Positions 42,328 to 53,500 of a stretch of 64,000 nt of DNA are shown here, in pieces. Both the position numbers and the translations under genes were made by a program. The notes under the pieces were generated by a model that worked only from the letters and a program-made list of their open reading frames with translations, did not search any database and was not told the DNA's origin. The stretch's first letter is position 1. Each line of letters begins with the position of its first letter. Source of the DNA: Tubulanus polymorphus. Its lineage: Eukaryota > Nemertea > Palaeonemertea > Tubulaniformes > Tubulanidae. The DNA is taken from assembly GCF_964204645.1 (NCBI RefSeq), contig NC_134028.1, positions 20,930,153 to 20,994,152 of the forward strand, read 5' to 3'.

Positions 42328-44751
42328 CTATCCAGAACATCCACGACACCCGCAATGAATGCACTCGACTATTTTACCCTAAAAAATATTCAAATAAAAT
42401 AAAAAATATTCAAATGTGTTATTTTTACTGAAACAACAAGATTTGTGAATGAAATACAGAAGAACAAACTTCAGAGCCCAGTTGTATCGACAAAGTTACC
42501 CCTAAGGGTAAATCCTTAATCAGGGCAACTACCACCATTTTAACAATGAGAAAACATGGTAAAAACTTGACAAATTTCAAAATGTCCCCAGCAGCAATTA
42601 AGTTGCCTGCAAAACTATAAAATTTTGCTAGGGAGACCAGAAAATCTGTTTGTTATAACCCATCGGTAAAATCGATAGTTCTAAACACAGCGAAACCTTG
42701 TTCAACAACTATGATATGAGGCTGATCCCCTCTGAATGCCGCATATTCTAAGTTCAATCTCTACAATATGAGGCTGATCCCATCTGAATGCCACGTATTC
42801 TAAGTTCAATCTCTATGATATGAGGCTGATCCCCTCTGAATACCACGTATTTTAAGTTCAATCTCTACAATATGAGGCTGATCCCCTCTGAATGCCACGT
42901 ATTCTAAGTTCAATCTCTATGATATGAGGCTGATCCCCTCTGAATACCACGTATTCTAAGTTCAATCTCTACAATATGAGGCTGATCCTCTGAATGCGGT
43001 TCTGCGTATTCTATGATACTTACCTCTTCAAGCTTTGCTTTGGGCACACGACAAATACAGTTCGTTCCAAAGTTAGTATCTCGTGCTTGTATACATCGTA
43101 GACAGCACAGGTTTTCATAGCCTTGTTTTTTCCACTTTGCGATCAGATTCTTATCAGCTATTCCCTCCTTTAAACAGTAGTCATACAACTCTGCAATGAT
43201 AAAAACTTTTTTAGTACATAGTTACACAATAATGAGGTTGGTACTACAACGTACATTTTAGAATATGAGACACCACGCACGAAGGCTGATGATAACTGTA
43301 ATTAATTATTTTACCTCTGCTTATAGCCCTACGTTTGTAGTAAAGGTCATAGATATATCTGGACTTCTGGTGGTGAATTCTGAATATCGGCCATAATCCT
43401 TCTACCTTCCGTTTGCCTTCATGCGGATCTATTTCAGCTGCAAATGAATAAAGAGATTTATGCAAAAACAACTGACACAATTAGGTCTAGAGGTTTATAT
43501 TATTTAAATACTCATTCCTACGCTTTTATTTTATAGACCCCCTAAAGCTGCAGTTTGTGGGTCTACAATAGACAGGGAAAGTAGTAGTCAGAAGTAGTCA
43601 GTGATCTGTCTGTGGTTTAGTTTCACGATCAGGGGCCAGAAGTTGGTAAAAGATAACCAATGAATGAATGAATACCATAGTAAGTAACAATAAAGTCTTA
43701 ATTATTACTATGTCAACCATCCACTGGTTAACTCTAACTTGGCTGCTTAATATAAATATTGGCTAACATAAAACATCCAAGATTTTGGAAATAAAAATCC
43801 TACAAGGTTGAAGATTATTTTTGTCCATTTTAATATTCGCTCGGGCTATTTTTACGACGCCGTAAACGGATGACACTAGCTATATTTACGACGTTTCATT
43901 CTGATTGGCTAATCACGTTGCGCACGCGCACCAAAAATTCAAGGCAAGTGTGGAGAGTTAGAGAAAATAGAGCGGATCGAGCGAGACTCGAACCCGGGCC
44001 AGTAAATTACTAGTGCAGCATCATACCACTAGACCACCGAGCTCGCTGGTAATCGGTCGAATGTTTTAACTAGATATAGCCTCACCTTACCCTAATCCTA
44101 TCCCTAGGGGGTAAAACGGACCCTTACCCTAACCCTAACCCTCTTCTCACCCTCTTGACACTAATCCTCCCCTCTCTAGACCATAATCCTAAATTCAATA
44201 TAAAACCGTCGTAATTATAGAATTCACGACCGCTTTACGACACCGTAAATATAGCCACCTTGTTTAATATTCTTTGACAGTTCATTTTCCATGTGTAAAT
44301 GGCCACCAAGTTTATTGTAGTTTTTCAGTTTAGTTCAGTCCAGTTCAGAAGATGGTGCAGGATAACCCATACGGGTCTTAAGCAAATTTGATATATATCG
44401 TAAAAAAACTCGAGAAAAATAATTTGAGCGTCGAGAGGCAAGCTTTTATGTTAAAAATTAAAAACAGTGATTTGACCCTGTTACTTATTCGATCGGTAGA
44501 TTTCGTTTGATTTTATGATTTGGTGTCCCTTGCAAACCTACCATACCTGCCGGAAGCGAAGCGACATACTTTTAATGTCGACAAAGAAGGAGAATGCAAT
44601 AAATACAAATTAATTGAATTTGTATTGAATTTAAACACTCGAGTTTTTCATTTTTACCTTCTCTCATTTTCTGATCGAGTTCGTCAAGTGTTGGTTCGAT
44701 GAGTTCCCATCCGTCCGGAGGAGGTTTTCTACTCTTTCTCACTTTCGGCAT
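42328..44751 (-). CDS. BUD31: BUD31 (G10) spliceosomal protein
   Basis: Exons 44751-44658, 43437-43315, 43190-43024 and 42378-42328 join to 144 residues, the same as human BUD31. N-terminus [20 protein letters not shown], middle [20 protein letters not shown], then [28 protein letters not shown] and the terminal [11 protein letters not shown]. The nine cysteines in the C-terminal half build the characteristic zinc cluster. BUD31 belongs to the activated spliceosome (Bact complex) and is nuclear. The strong conservation against the surrounding DNA makes this a secure call. Intron 3 contains a 52-bp minisatellite; intron 1 contains the fold-back element copy 2. A minus-strand AATAAA lies at 42045-42040, about 285 bases past the stop codon. 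Confidence 0.97.
42714..42990. repeat. 52-bp minisatellite in BUD31 intron 3
   Basis: ATATGAGGCTGATCCCCTCT recurs at 42714, 42766, 42818, 42870, 42922 and 42974, an exact 52-base period over five units and a partial. The sequence is unrelated to the 52-bp satellite at 27059. Confidence 0.9.
43520..43640. repeat. Partial R1-family repeat with hairpin
   Basis: TAGACCCCCTAAAGCTGCAG..GTGGGTCTA forms an imperfect hairpin at 43534-43566, followed by GTGGTTTAGTTTCACGATC at 43612, the motif shared with 26500 and (inverted) 51105. Confidence 0.5.
43839..44263 (-). mobile_element. Fold-back element with tRNA-like head and CCCTAA runs, copy 2 (best preserved)
   Basis: Flanked by an exact 10-bp direct repeat TTTAATATTC (43829-43838 and 44264-44273), the target-site duplication. 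GGCTATTTTTACGACGCCGT at the left and ACGACACCGTAAATATAGCC at the right are inverted repeats with few mismatches. Internally, minus strand: TGGTCTAGTGG and GGGTTCGAGTC, tRNA A/B-box-like, spaced as in a tRNA; then on the plus strand CTTACCCTAACCCTAACCCT. It lies in intron 1 of BUD31. No ORF; must depend on enzymes supplied elsewhere. Confidence 0.8.
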
Positions 44752-44861
44752 TTTCACAATAATTAAAATAAGGCCTATAAACAAAAAATTTACCAAACAC
44801 TAACTAGCGATCACAAGCAATGGATATTTCACAACCACCAGGCGCGGAGAGCAATGGAATC

Positions 44862-45110
44862 CAATTAATCTTTATTGATCCTACATGTGATACGCGGGTT
44901 AATCGCCGGAACACTAATGATAAAGAATAAACAGCATAACAATAACGATAAACACATCTTTAAAAGAAAAATAGATTATGAATGATAAATGATTAAGGAT
45001 TTACAAAACACTAGAACAGCATGTAGAAACTAAGAGAGAGGCTGGAATGGGCTCCATGATTCCGGCCCGGCGCCGAAACTATTAAAATGAATTATAAACC
45101 TATATTCATA
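44862..45110 (-). mobile_element. Possible non-LTR retrotransposon or SINE 3' end
   Basis: On the minus strand the sequence ends GTAGGATCAATAAAGATTAA, matching the AATAAGGATCAATAAAGAAT tail at 60946-60965 on the plus strand. Shared tails of this kind mark LINE/SINE 3' ends. No reverse transcriptase motif is visible next to either. Confidence 0.4.
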
Positions 45111-45289
45111 ACTTTTATCTTAATTCATAGAATCGTATTAACTGCGACGAAAAATATACACGGACAAGCAGTATGCGCGCTCACGACCAAACATATTTTC
45201 TTAAATCTTTTCTGTTAATTACGAATTCTGGCTTAAGTTCTTGGATGTCTGGCACCAGTTACATCCGATGTAACTGTCTGAGCTAGCCT

Positions 45290-45425
45290 CTATCCGCCGG
45301 GCCAGCACTTCGCTGGAAGTGACCTAGCCTTTCGAGGGAGGCTAGGGATTGCTCATGGTTCACCTGCCATGACCCCAAGACCATGGAGGGCGCAGATTGT
45401 CTCACTGTCTGCGTCCTAGGCTCAG
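45290..45425. other. Cluster of four consecutive short hairpins
   Basis: In order: CCAGC/GCTGG, CCTAGCCT/AGGCTAGG (8 bp, perfect), TCATGG/CCATGA and CGCAGA/TCTGCG. The region is GC-richer than its flanks. It may be part of a structured repeat RNA or of a LINE/SINE whose tail is at 44862. Confidence 0.45.
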
Positions 45426-45778
45426 TATCGAACTGGTCAAGCCCGTACCCTTCACAAACACTGTTTCAATATAGAGTGTGCTCCGATTCACAACAAACTA
45501 ACACAGGACAGTCTCAGTATCTCCCTCTGTAATAGAAATCTTTTCTAGCTATTGAAAAGAATTCACTCACCAAGTGAGAATTTGGTATTTGGCCCATCCA
45601 AAATGTTGCGCCGATGGCTTGAATGGAAGATGATAGGTATATATATAAATCTCAATATGTTGTTAAAAATGAATACTATGTTCTGGTAATTTCTCCCTCA
45701 AAAAGCAAATCCATGAATCCATAGGAGAAGACCTTACTGGTTCGACCAGTTTACGAAAATGTAAATGTTTTTTTTTTT

Positions 45779-46816
45779 TCAATTAACATTTGCCACAAGT
45801 CTGTGCCTCCGATGTAGGCAACTGTTGAATGCAAGAGATCGGAATCTTTTACTCGATAAACAATAAACAACGAAATTGACAGAAGAATCAATTTGAACAA
45901 ACAGGGCCGCTACATAGAAGAAATTAAGATTTGGGATAAAACCTTTGAATTTGAAAGAAATATTAAGCAATTTGTGCATGGCCATTGGCATCTCGAACAA
46001 AGAAAATGCTGTTATAACCGAAATCGCTAGTAATACAGCTTGGTTGTCATTTATTTTTTTAGTACTGATTTTTGAACGCCTTTTGGAAGCTATATATAAT
46101 GAAATTACTAGAATTACATTTGCAAAAGCTATGCCAAAAAATGGTACAAATATACCTAACAAGAGTATCAGGCCTATTATTTTTGAAATTTGGGGAGGGG
46201 CGCGCACGAAGAACAGCAGGTTTCGTCTACTAGGGCAAAGAACATTAATTTGTTTAAGATCTTTAGTGAAATAATGCCAGCCTTGAGTGCCGAAACTCAT
46301 AATAACTATGAACAATAGATAAATGTTACACTTGGTTTTTGTGCAAAGGATTTTAGATTTTAATGGGAAGAACACGACAGTCAATCGCTCTAAACTAATC
46401 AACATCGTTATTAGGTTTCTAATCATTTTGAAAATGTCCATTACAACAGCTACATGACGTCGGAGAGCTGGACCGATTAAATCACTGTTGTCAAAATAAT
46501 AAATGTCGTCACCAAACTTAAGCAATCCGTCAAAATATGCTCCAGACCTTGCGACGGCAACACTCAACAGAAACAGATTATCAGCTATTGTCAGCAGTCG
46601 TAGAATGTAATACGTGGTAACATCTGATTTAAATCGAGAGAGAACGAAATATGTGTAAACATTGAGGACAAATCCCGAGACCCAAATTGCAGGTAAACAA
46701 TAAACAAACACTATAACAATGTTAACGTTTTGCTTGTTAAGAGGACAATCATTTTCAGCTGTGGTAGAATTTTGCGTCAACCAGTTTGAGTCGTTTCTAA
46801 TCGTTTTAGTTGTCAT
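45779..46816 (-). CDS. Rhodopsin-family GPCR, intact (receptor 4)
   Basis: A single exon of 345 residues from ATG 46816. The N-tail has glycosylation sites (NDS, NST). TM1 contains VSGFVLNVYTYFVLSRF, TM2 LRLLTIADNLFLLS, TM3 ends MLISLERLTVVFFPLKSK, TM6 AISVITAFSLFEMP and TM7 QIDSSVNFVVYCLSSKRFR. The SLERL..FFPLKSK and DSSVNFVVY signatures place it in the same family as receptors 2 and 3, about 31 kb away, so these are dispersed members of one expanded family resembling FMRFamide/peptide receptors. A GA-dinucleotide run lies just upstream (46826-46860). Ligand unknown. Confidence 0.9.
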   Translation of the reverse strand: MTTKTIRNDSNWLTQNSTTAENDCPLNKQNVNIVIVFVYCLPAIWVSGFVLNVYTYFVLSRFKSDVTTYYILRLLTIADNLFLLSVAVARSGAYFDGLLKFGDDIYYFDNSDLIGPALRRHVAVVMDIFKMIRNLITMLISLERLTVVFFPLKSKILCTKTKCNIYLLFIVIMSFGTQGWHYFTKDLKQINVLCPSRRNLLFFVRAPPQISKIIGLILLLGIFVPFFGIAFANVILVISLYIASKRRSKISTKKINDNQAVLLAISVITAFSLFEMPMAMHKLLNISFKFKGFIPNLNFFYVAALFVQIDSSVNFVVYCLSSKRFRSLAFNSCLHRRHRLVANVN

Positions 46817-46825
46817 ACTAAGTGA

Positions 46826-46862
46826 GAAAGAGAGAGAGAGAGAGCACGCGAGAGAGAGGGAT
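46826..46862. repeat. GA microsatellite upstream of receptor 4
   Basis: GAGAAAGAGAGAGAGAGAGA followed by GCACGCGAGAGAGAGGG, 10-45 bases upstream of the start codon on the minus strand. Confidence 0.8.
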
Positions 46863-46864
46863 CC

Positions 46865-47560
46865 GCCTCTTAGATTTACTTACAGCATAATGGAAATATT
46901 CGCTGAATAGTTTAACCAATTTTCCGATTTTCAGAAGAATAGCGCTTTCGGGTGCAAATTAGAGTTTCATTTAACGAATCCACCTCTGACCGTCAACTTA
47001 CAGCGGTGGATAGTGAAATATTGAGGCATATTAGAATTGCACGGAATGATATAATATGGTGTTTGACGATTGGGTGAAAAATGTTGTGTTACATTTACTC
47101 TAACGCTCATTTTATTGATGAAACTTGAAACCTTGCACATCTTTAAGATATTATTCTACATATAAATGTAGAACGAGAGCAATTCCACAATAGATTCAGC
47201 CGACTTTAAATTTTGGTTGATTGTTCAAAACTTTCTACTGTATTTGGCGGTGCCACAATTACGGTGTCCATTTTTCGCTACGTGTATGGCTACAGTGATG
47301 ACCTTGTCTGATCGTCATTTAAGTATAATTGTTGTCCAAGAACAAAATGGCATTTATATGTTCATTAAATTCTTCGATCGTCCTAAGTTGTAAGTCAATA
47401 ATTTCAATGTGGTGCTTGACATCGGTTCATAAAATGCTGATTTACTTTACGGTTTTATCGATATGAACAGCGTGTCCTCGATCTCATGTTATTTCTAGCA
47501 TTTCATCACATTCATCATTTCAAAACACACAATTAAATAAAAGCATTGAATTACACAAAC
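46865..47560. other. Intergenic, nothing recognised
   Basis: AT-rich; no exon, repeat or RNA signature that I can support. Confidence 0.4.
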
Positions 47561-47568
47561 ACATTTAA

Positions 47569-47716
47569 CAGTCAACCCCTGATATACCGCCCTCCCATAT
47601 ACCGCTACCCCGCCTACCGCCAGGTTTTCTCAATGTACATCACAATACAAACACTAAGTAAAACATCCCGTTATACCGACGTACTCTCTTTACTCTCTAT
47701 ACCGCCAAAATCTTCA
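47569..47716. mobile_element. Truncated pogo-like MITE, relative of 60043-60213
   Basis: CAGTCAACCCCTGATATACC at the left matches the terminal repeat of the element at 60043, and GGTTTTCTCAATGTACATC is shared internally. The right terminus is missing or highly diverged. Confidence 0.65.
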
Positions 47717-47778
47717 TGAGATACATATAGAACCGTAGTTTAGAAGAGATCTAATAACGTAATTTAATTGTTTTGCAG

Positions 47779-49406
47779 AGAAGTACACCGGACGATGAAT
47801 GCAGGCTAGATTTACCCGGTATCGTGGTTCTAGACGTCGCCACGAGAAAAGTAGGAAAATCGGGAAAAGTTGAACTGCGTTTTTATTGTAAACCGGACAT
47901 TTCTGGATTTTTGACGAGATTTTCATCCGCGGTAAATAACTCGTATTCCAGATCATATCCGCCGAATTACACAGGTATCACACCAAATTCACTGAACTAC
48001 GTACTTCTACGAAATGTATATAGCCAAAAACTATGAGAACTTAAAAAGCATTTAACTATAGATTGGTGAAACACTTGTGTCCGTGCTCTGACGATATATT
48101 GAGAATCCCGCACCGGTTTAACAAGAAAATTAAGCTTATAATCTATTGGTCCGATGTTTCGACTATTAAATAGTCATCTTCAGGAATCTTCGAAATGGCT
48201 ATTAGGTTAGAATCAATGTGGGATTCTCTGTCTAAAAGCATTTAACTAATTCTGAAAATTACATCCTCACTTCTTTTTCCGAAATAAGCGTCTAGTATAC
48301 AATTTACAAAGGAATGACCAGAACATCGTTTCAAACAAAACTAATGGCAAATTAGAAGTAGATTTGTGTGTCTTATTGCTGTCATCGTAGTCTTCAAAAT
48401 GTCTCGCGGTAATTTTTGATTTGGTCAATTACAGATAAAGATGGCATTTCTGGATACTTTGATCGAAAAGGAAAACTGTGTTCGATCGGCGTGAAAATAC
48501 CGTCGATCAAATCCGATGAGTTTTTGGAGTCGATGCGATACGCCGCCGTATTGAGGAAGAAGTCGTGTCGAGGTTTACATATACTTTATATATCGAGGGG
48601 CGGTCTAGACGCGGGAACGTACGCAGTGAACGCGCCTTCGCTCTCCAGTCATATCCCGATGGATATAAGCGGTCGGCCAACATTCGATATCAAAGCCGAG
48701 ATGAAGTTCAAGTCGGAGCCTACTTCGCATACGGGGAGTGCCGAAACTTCAGTTTCATCATTCGATCCGAGAGCCGGGGTGACGCATATGATTACTGAAT
48801 ACATGTTCGGCTAAGCAGCGAGTGTTGCCTGTAATTTTGCAGAAAAAAAGGCAACGTCGTTAAAATGAATTTAAGAATCAACAACAACGATTTCAAAGGC
48901 GAACATCCTTGGTTAGTTTGCGTTCAGTTATCGCATACCCAGAAATACACGAAAAAGCACAGTTCCCTTATCACGCAACGGGACTTGTGCACGGAAACCA
49001 ATTACGACAAGACGAAATCACTCGAGGCAAAACCGTCTGTCATATCCCGGGGGAACATTCATAAAATGAACGACAACAAAAAGTACTATATCAAATTCAA
49101 CCCTGGTGAATTAGTGAATATCGGCTGTGTCTACACGGGAAACGTGGTGCATCCGCCTAAAGTTCGAATTCAGTATAAAAATGGCACCGAAAAGGAATTA
49201 CCTCAGTATTACGTCTCGTCTACGACGGGTTAACCGTTCAATTCGGCGCGGGGCTGTGGGAGGCGAAATCGTTCTCGATCGGAGATCGAATCGTGTGTTC
49301 GTCTCCTAAGATACAGACAAAAGACTGGGTCGAAGTCGCGTTATCGCCGACGAAGGAACACATCCTCATATTTCGCAATTATACGCAATTTTCATACGTC
49401 AGTTAA
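47779..49406 (+). CDS. Unrecognised gene, reading frame disturbed
   Basis: Exon 47779-47974 (acceptor TTTTGCAG, donor at 47975) splices in frame to 48435-48814, giving DDECRLDLPGIVVLDV, NYTDKDGISGYFDRKGK and KFKSEPTSHTGSAETSVS. The frame then stops (TAA 48812-48814). A second block after TTTTGCAG at 48842 (GNVVKMNLRINNNDFKGEHP, KYYIKFNPGELVNIGCVYTG, PPKVRIQYKNGTEK) stops at 49233, and a third block in another frame (LTVQFGAGLWEAKSFSIGDR to FRNYTQFSYVS) ends at TAA 49404-49406. The text is clearly protein-like throughout. The switches at about 48780-48842 and 49205-49230 need either unseen introns or frameshifts; I found no splice pair that joins them in phase. Beta-rich, Ig-like flavour in the second block; family not recognised. 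The 5' exons are not located. Confidence 0.5.
48095..48225 (-). mobile_element. Hammerhead-like repeat element, copy C, inside the unrecognised gene's intron
   Basis: On the minus strand: GATTC, CTGAAGA (48183-48177), T, a perfect 5-bp stem GACTA/TAGTC, GAAAC (48160-48156), ATC, GGACC. CTGANGA..GAAA is the hammerhead core, again with one extra base after the A. The element ends in a TGCGGGATTCTC motif similar to the TGTGGGATTTCTC end of copies A and B. Confidence 0.5.
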
Positions 49407-49409
49407 TAC

Positions 49410-50500
49410 AGCTGAAATAGGAACCAGTATAATGTGTGTGCTAATTGTATAAATGCCACAGCAGGCCACGTATCGAATATTCCTCAAATAATTGTATTCA
49501 TAAAATTCCAGTGGACTTTTTTTTCTTTGCAGCCGAGTTTAACTAGAAAAGATGATAAATCGCCGCCATTTTGTCAACGTTTTTGTATGTTTGCAATTTT
49601 TTCCAGTATACCAAATACTGATAATATGAATAAAGGCAACATTAAAAGGATTTCTCTTGTCATGTTATTATTGATGATGGGAGAAGGATTGAGGATAATC
49701 CACCGCTGATATAAAGAGGATATCATTCGATTCAAGTTACTTCGTCTTTCAAAACTGTTGTACATGTAGTGGCCATATAAAGCGAGAAATAAGGACATTT
49801 TAGGTAAAGTTAAAAGAAAAAATCGTAGTTTCTGCAGCTGCTTTTGACGCTCTGGAGATCTTCGTAATTTGTTTTTGGTTTATCATTCGTCGTGAAATTG
49901 ATCGTCGGATCGGCCTACGCCTAATTAGGTCAATATTTACAAGAGGTCTACCCCCCCCCCCCTCCCACTTTTATACAGTGAACGTCCTACAGTGCCACTG
50001 TTTGGACCTGGAACACTAGCATTATAACGAAATAGGCATTGCATTAGAATGGCATTTTCTATTGTATTCATTTTTTCGCTGAATTGGCTCGTTAACAGTG
50101 AGTGTGGCATCAAGAAGGGTCGACATTATGACTTTGACTTGCTGTACTATATGCTGCCTAGTCTCAATTGCGACGCCTAATTTCAAATCGTCCTTGAAAC
50201 TTGATCTAGGATCTAGTCCTATCAAGTGTGCCGGGGGACGGAAAGTGCCTTTTGGCCAATTGAGTGAACTAAGGACGACGCCGATCAGTCACACGATCGT
50301 TCAGTCACGGTAGTTGGTAACATGTCTGTGGTACAGCTGCCGTGAAAATGAACGGCCCGGGAGTCGCGGGTACCTTCGTATACATGCATATTCTCGGAGA
50401 CATCCTTCATAAGTAAATTAGTTACATCTACTCGACAACAATGTTTTAATATTAATTCTGCTATTCATTTCCATTTCCTGACGCAGCCGTTCAATAATAA
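49410..50500. other. Intergenic 5' of ECI1
   Basis: No coding signal. A C13 homopolymer near 49950 and scattered AT-rich DNA; frames at 49434-49709 and 50098-50313 are not supported. Confidence 0.4.
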
Positions 50501-50506
50501 TAGAAT

Positions 50507-53500
50507 ATGGACAAAATAAGGAGAATTACGCCGATTCTATCCATTTGTAGGTTAATTACTTTGACAACATTTTCCACAAGTCAGCCTACACTAAAAATCG
50601 CAGGTGTGGTGGGTCTGTATAAGGGACACTCAATCAAAAATCAAACGAAATTTACCACCCAACAAATGAAAAACAGGGACTATCCCTATTTTAAGATAAA
50701 AAAATCGAGTTATCAAACAAACCCAAATCGCTAATTATTTCATTCATACAATCCCAGATGGCCTTTTAAAATTTTTAGGACCTAAAATTTAAAAAGTAGC
50801 AGTTTTCTCAGACAGTCGCAGGGCTCACCCTGTCAAATTAAGGCCTTATGACTGTTATGTAGTTGGTTACCTAATCGTTGTTGGTAAGCTTTTTATAATT
50901 GGATGGGCTTATACCAACGTTAGGGATGACAAGGGCCATATTATACTTTCTAGCGACTTCAGTCCACAATTAATGGCTTAATTCACGAACTAACACCGGT
51001 ACATTTCGAAATAATCCAATTTTATGTATGTTTCGAGCGATTAATCAACATTTTTTTGAGAAATTAATCAATTTCTCCACAAATTCTACCATTGGCCGCC
51101 AATCCGATCGTGAAACTAAACCACAGATTGGTTACTGACAATATGTTATGGAAAAGCTACCATCTATTTGATACGTGATACCAACATAATGTTCTTTCCA
51201 GCTCAAAAGTCAAAATGTTTCCAGAAGATGTTGTCCTCTTCACCTGCTGGGAATGTTACTGTTGATAAACAGGAGGGTAAGTTTTAGGGGTAAATTGTAG
51301 ATCCTAAAACCGAGTCGTACACAAAATGGCAGCTTTTTCAACCCATAATACTAGGTCTGAAGAGCAGAAGGGTTAGTATCAAAAGGGTTTAGGGTAAAGG
51401 GGTAGGTGAGGCTTAGCGGTTTTTTACTATAAGGTAGCCTAGGGTAAGGCTACAAGTAGTCATAAAATCGGTGGTTCCGGTAGCTAGCACCGCTAGCGCT
51501 GTGGGAAAATGTTGCGCTTACACTCTCGTGTCTGCGTGTACGAATCCCGATTTTTAGTTCATTTTCAAGAGTTTTCTAAGTCCAGACTATTGCACATGCA
51601 GCACGTGCGGTAGTCACAGTTTTCAAATGTCCTTGAAAAATTTATGTTTCGGGAAAAAAGTAAATAAAAGGGCACACAATTTGTGCGCCATAAAAATAAT
51701 TGCTTTTCTGTACTTGGCCTAAAGCAAAATGTGAATGAGATAAATTGCCCAAAATCATAAAAGGCAATCTAAGGCATTTTTTTTTTTATTCAAAGGGGCA
51801 CTATTCTTAAAGAGACATTATTGTTGCTCTATAAATTTAATCGAAAACAGGCAAATTTCGTCAAAAATCTAAAAAAAAGGCATAAGCAAATTGAATGTGA
51901 AGGCAAATTTAGTGGCATGATACCAATGAATGGCACTCAAACTCAAACTCACTCGCTGGGCATTAATACTGGCCCTTTCCCAAAATTGATGCCCTTTTTT
52001 CACTGTGCTGTAGTCACTGTATGGCCCTGGATCCGCGCCTGCTGCGGTAGTCTCGTTTCTAGCCATTGTACAGGAACCACAACGTCTGGTATTCAGATTA
52101 CTGATGTGAGGCGCTAGGGCAAGGTTCTACAATATCCCTCTATATGTACTGGGGTAGAGTCTACTCTAAATGAATAATATTTGTAATATTATGTACCGGT
52201 AATATGAAACATTTCATTTTCATGTAATCATTGCCTGCATACATAATAATATTGATTATTTGTAGGATTGGCTGTTCTGAAGATGCATCGTAAGCCTGTG
52301 AACAGTTTGAATACAGAGTTTCTAAAAGAGCTCACCGAAACATTAGATTCATTGGAGAAAGATAAGGAGACGAAAGGTGTCATTTTAACATCAGTAAGGC
52401 CCCAAACCTGTATCTCTGATCCTAATCCTAACCCTAAGCCTAAGCCTAGCATTACAGTTCAATTTCTTATTTCAAGCTCAGAACAGGCCTTATAAGCGTG
52501 ACCAACTTAAGGTACTGTGAGAAACCTGAGTTCATTTTTCTGGCGGGTTTTATAAATGTTTCTAGGCTATGTTTGTCATTGGGACAATAAAGCCTTCCGC
52601 GGGATGTCCCATTAAGTTGCAATCATTCGTTGAATTTTTCTGCTTCACCCAATGATTAAAATGGTGATATGCTTTTTACAGGGTATCCCAAAAATATTCA
52701 GCGCTGGATTGGACATAATGGAGATGTATAATAGTACCGACGAAAAGGTGCGAGATTTCTGGTTCCATCATCAGTCATTTTGGATGAAACTTTACGGATC
52801 GAAATTATTCACAATTGCTCAAATAAATGTAAGTACTATGTCCTCATAACGCGTTCAACTATGTCCTCATAACAAAATCAACTATGTCCTCATATTGAGT
52901 TCAACAATGTCCTCATATCGAGTTCAAATATGTCCTTGTATCAGGTTCAACTATGACCTTGTATCGAGTTCAACTATGTGTTTAACTATCTCCTCTTTTC
53001 GAGTTAAAATATGTCCTCATATCAGGTTCAAATATGTCCTCCTATCAAGTTCAACTATGTCCTCGTATCGAGTTCAACTATGTCCTCGTTTCGAGTTCAA
53101 ATATGTCCTCCTATCAGGTTCAACTATGTCCTCGTATCTGTTTCAACTATGTCCTCGTATCGGGTTCAAATTTGTCCTCTTATCAGATTCAATTATGTCC
53201 TCGTATTGGGTTCAACTTTGTCCTCGTATCAGGTTCAAATATGTCCTTGTATCAAGTTCAACTTTGTCCTCGTATCAAGTTCAACTATGTCTTCATATCA
53301 GGTTCAACTATGTCCTCCTATCGAGGTCAAATATGTCCTCATAGCAGGGTCAACTATCGAGTTCAAGATCACAAAGTAAATAATGAAATTAGTTTCGTTC
53401 CATGTCCGTGATAAAATGGGCTTGGTTTGAAAAAACGAAATTTAGAAATTACGACATTTAGAAATTGACTGTATAATGAACTAATTTTGATTTTTTTAAT

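Noticed and set aside
52895-53411. Three overlapping frames of 120-150 codons of SSYQVQLCP-type repeats
   Set aside because: Products of the 23-bp minisatellite in ECI1 intron 4; stop codons are absent from all frames because of unit composition.
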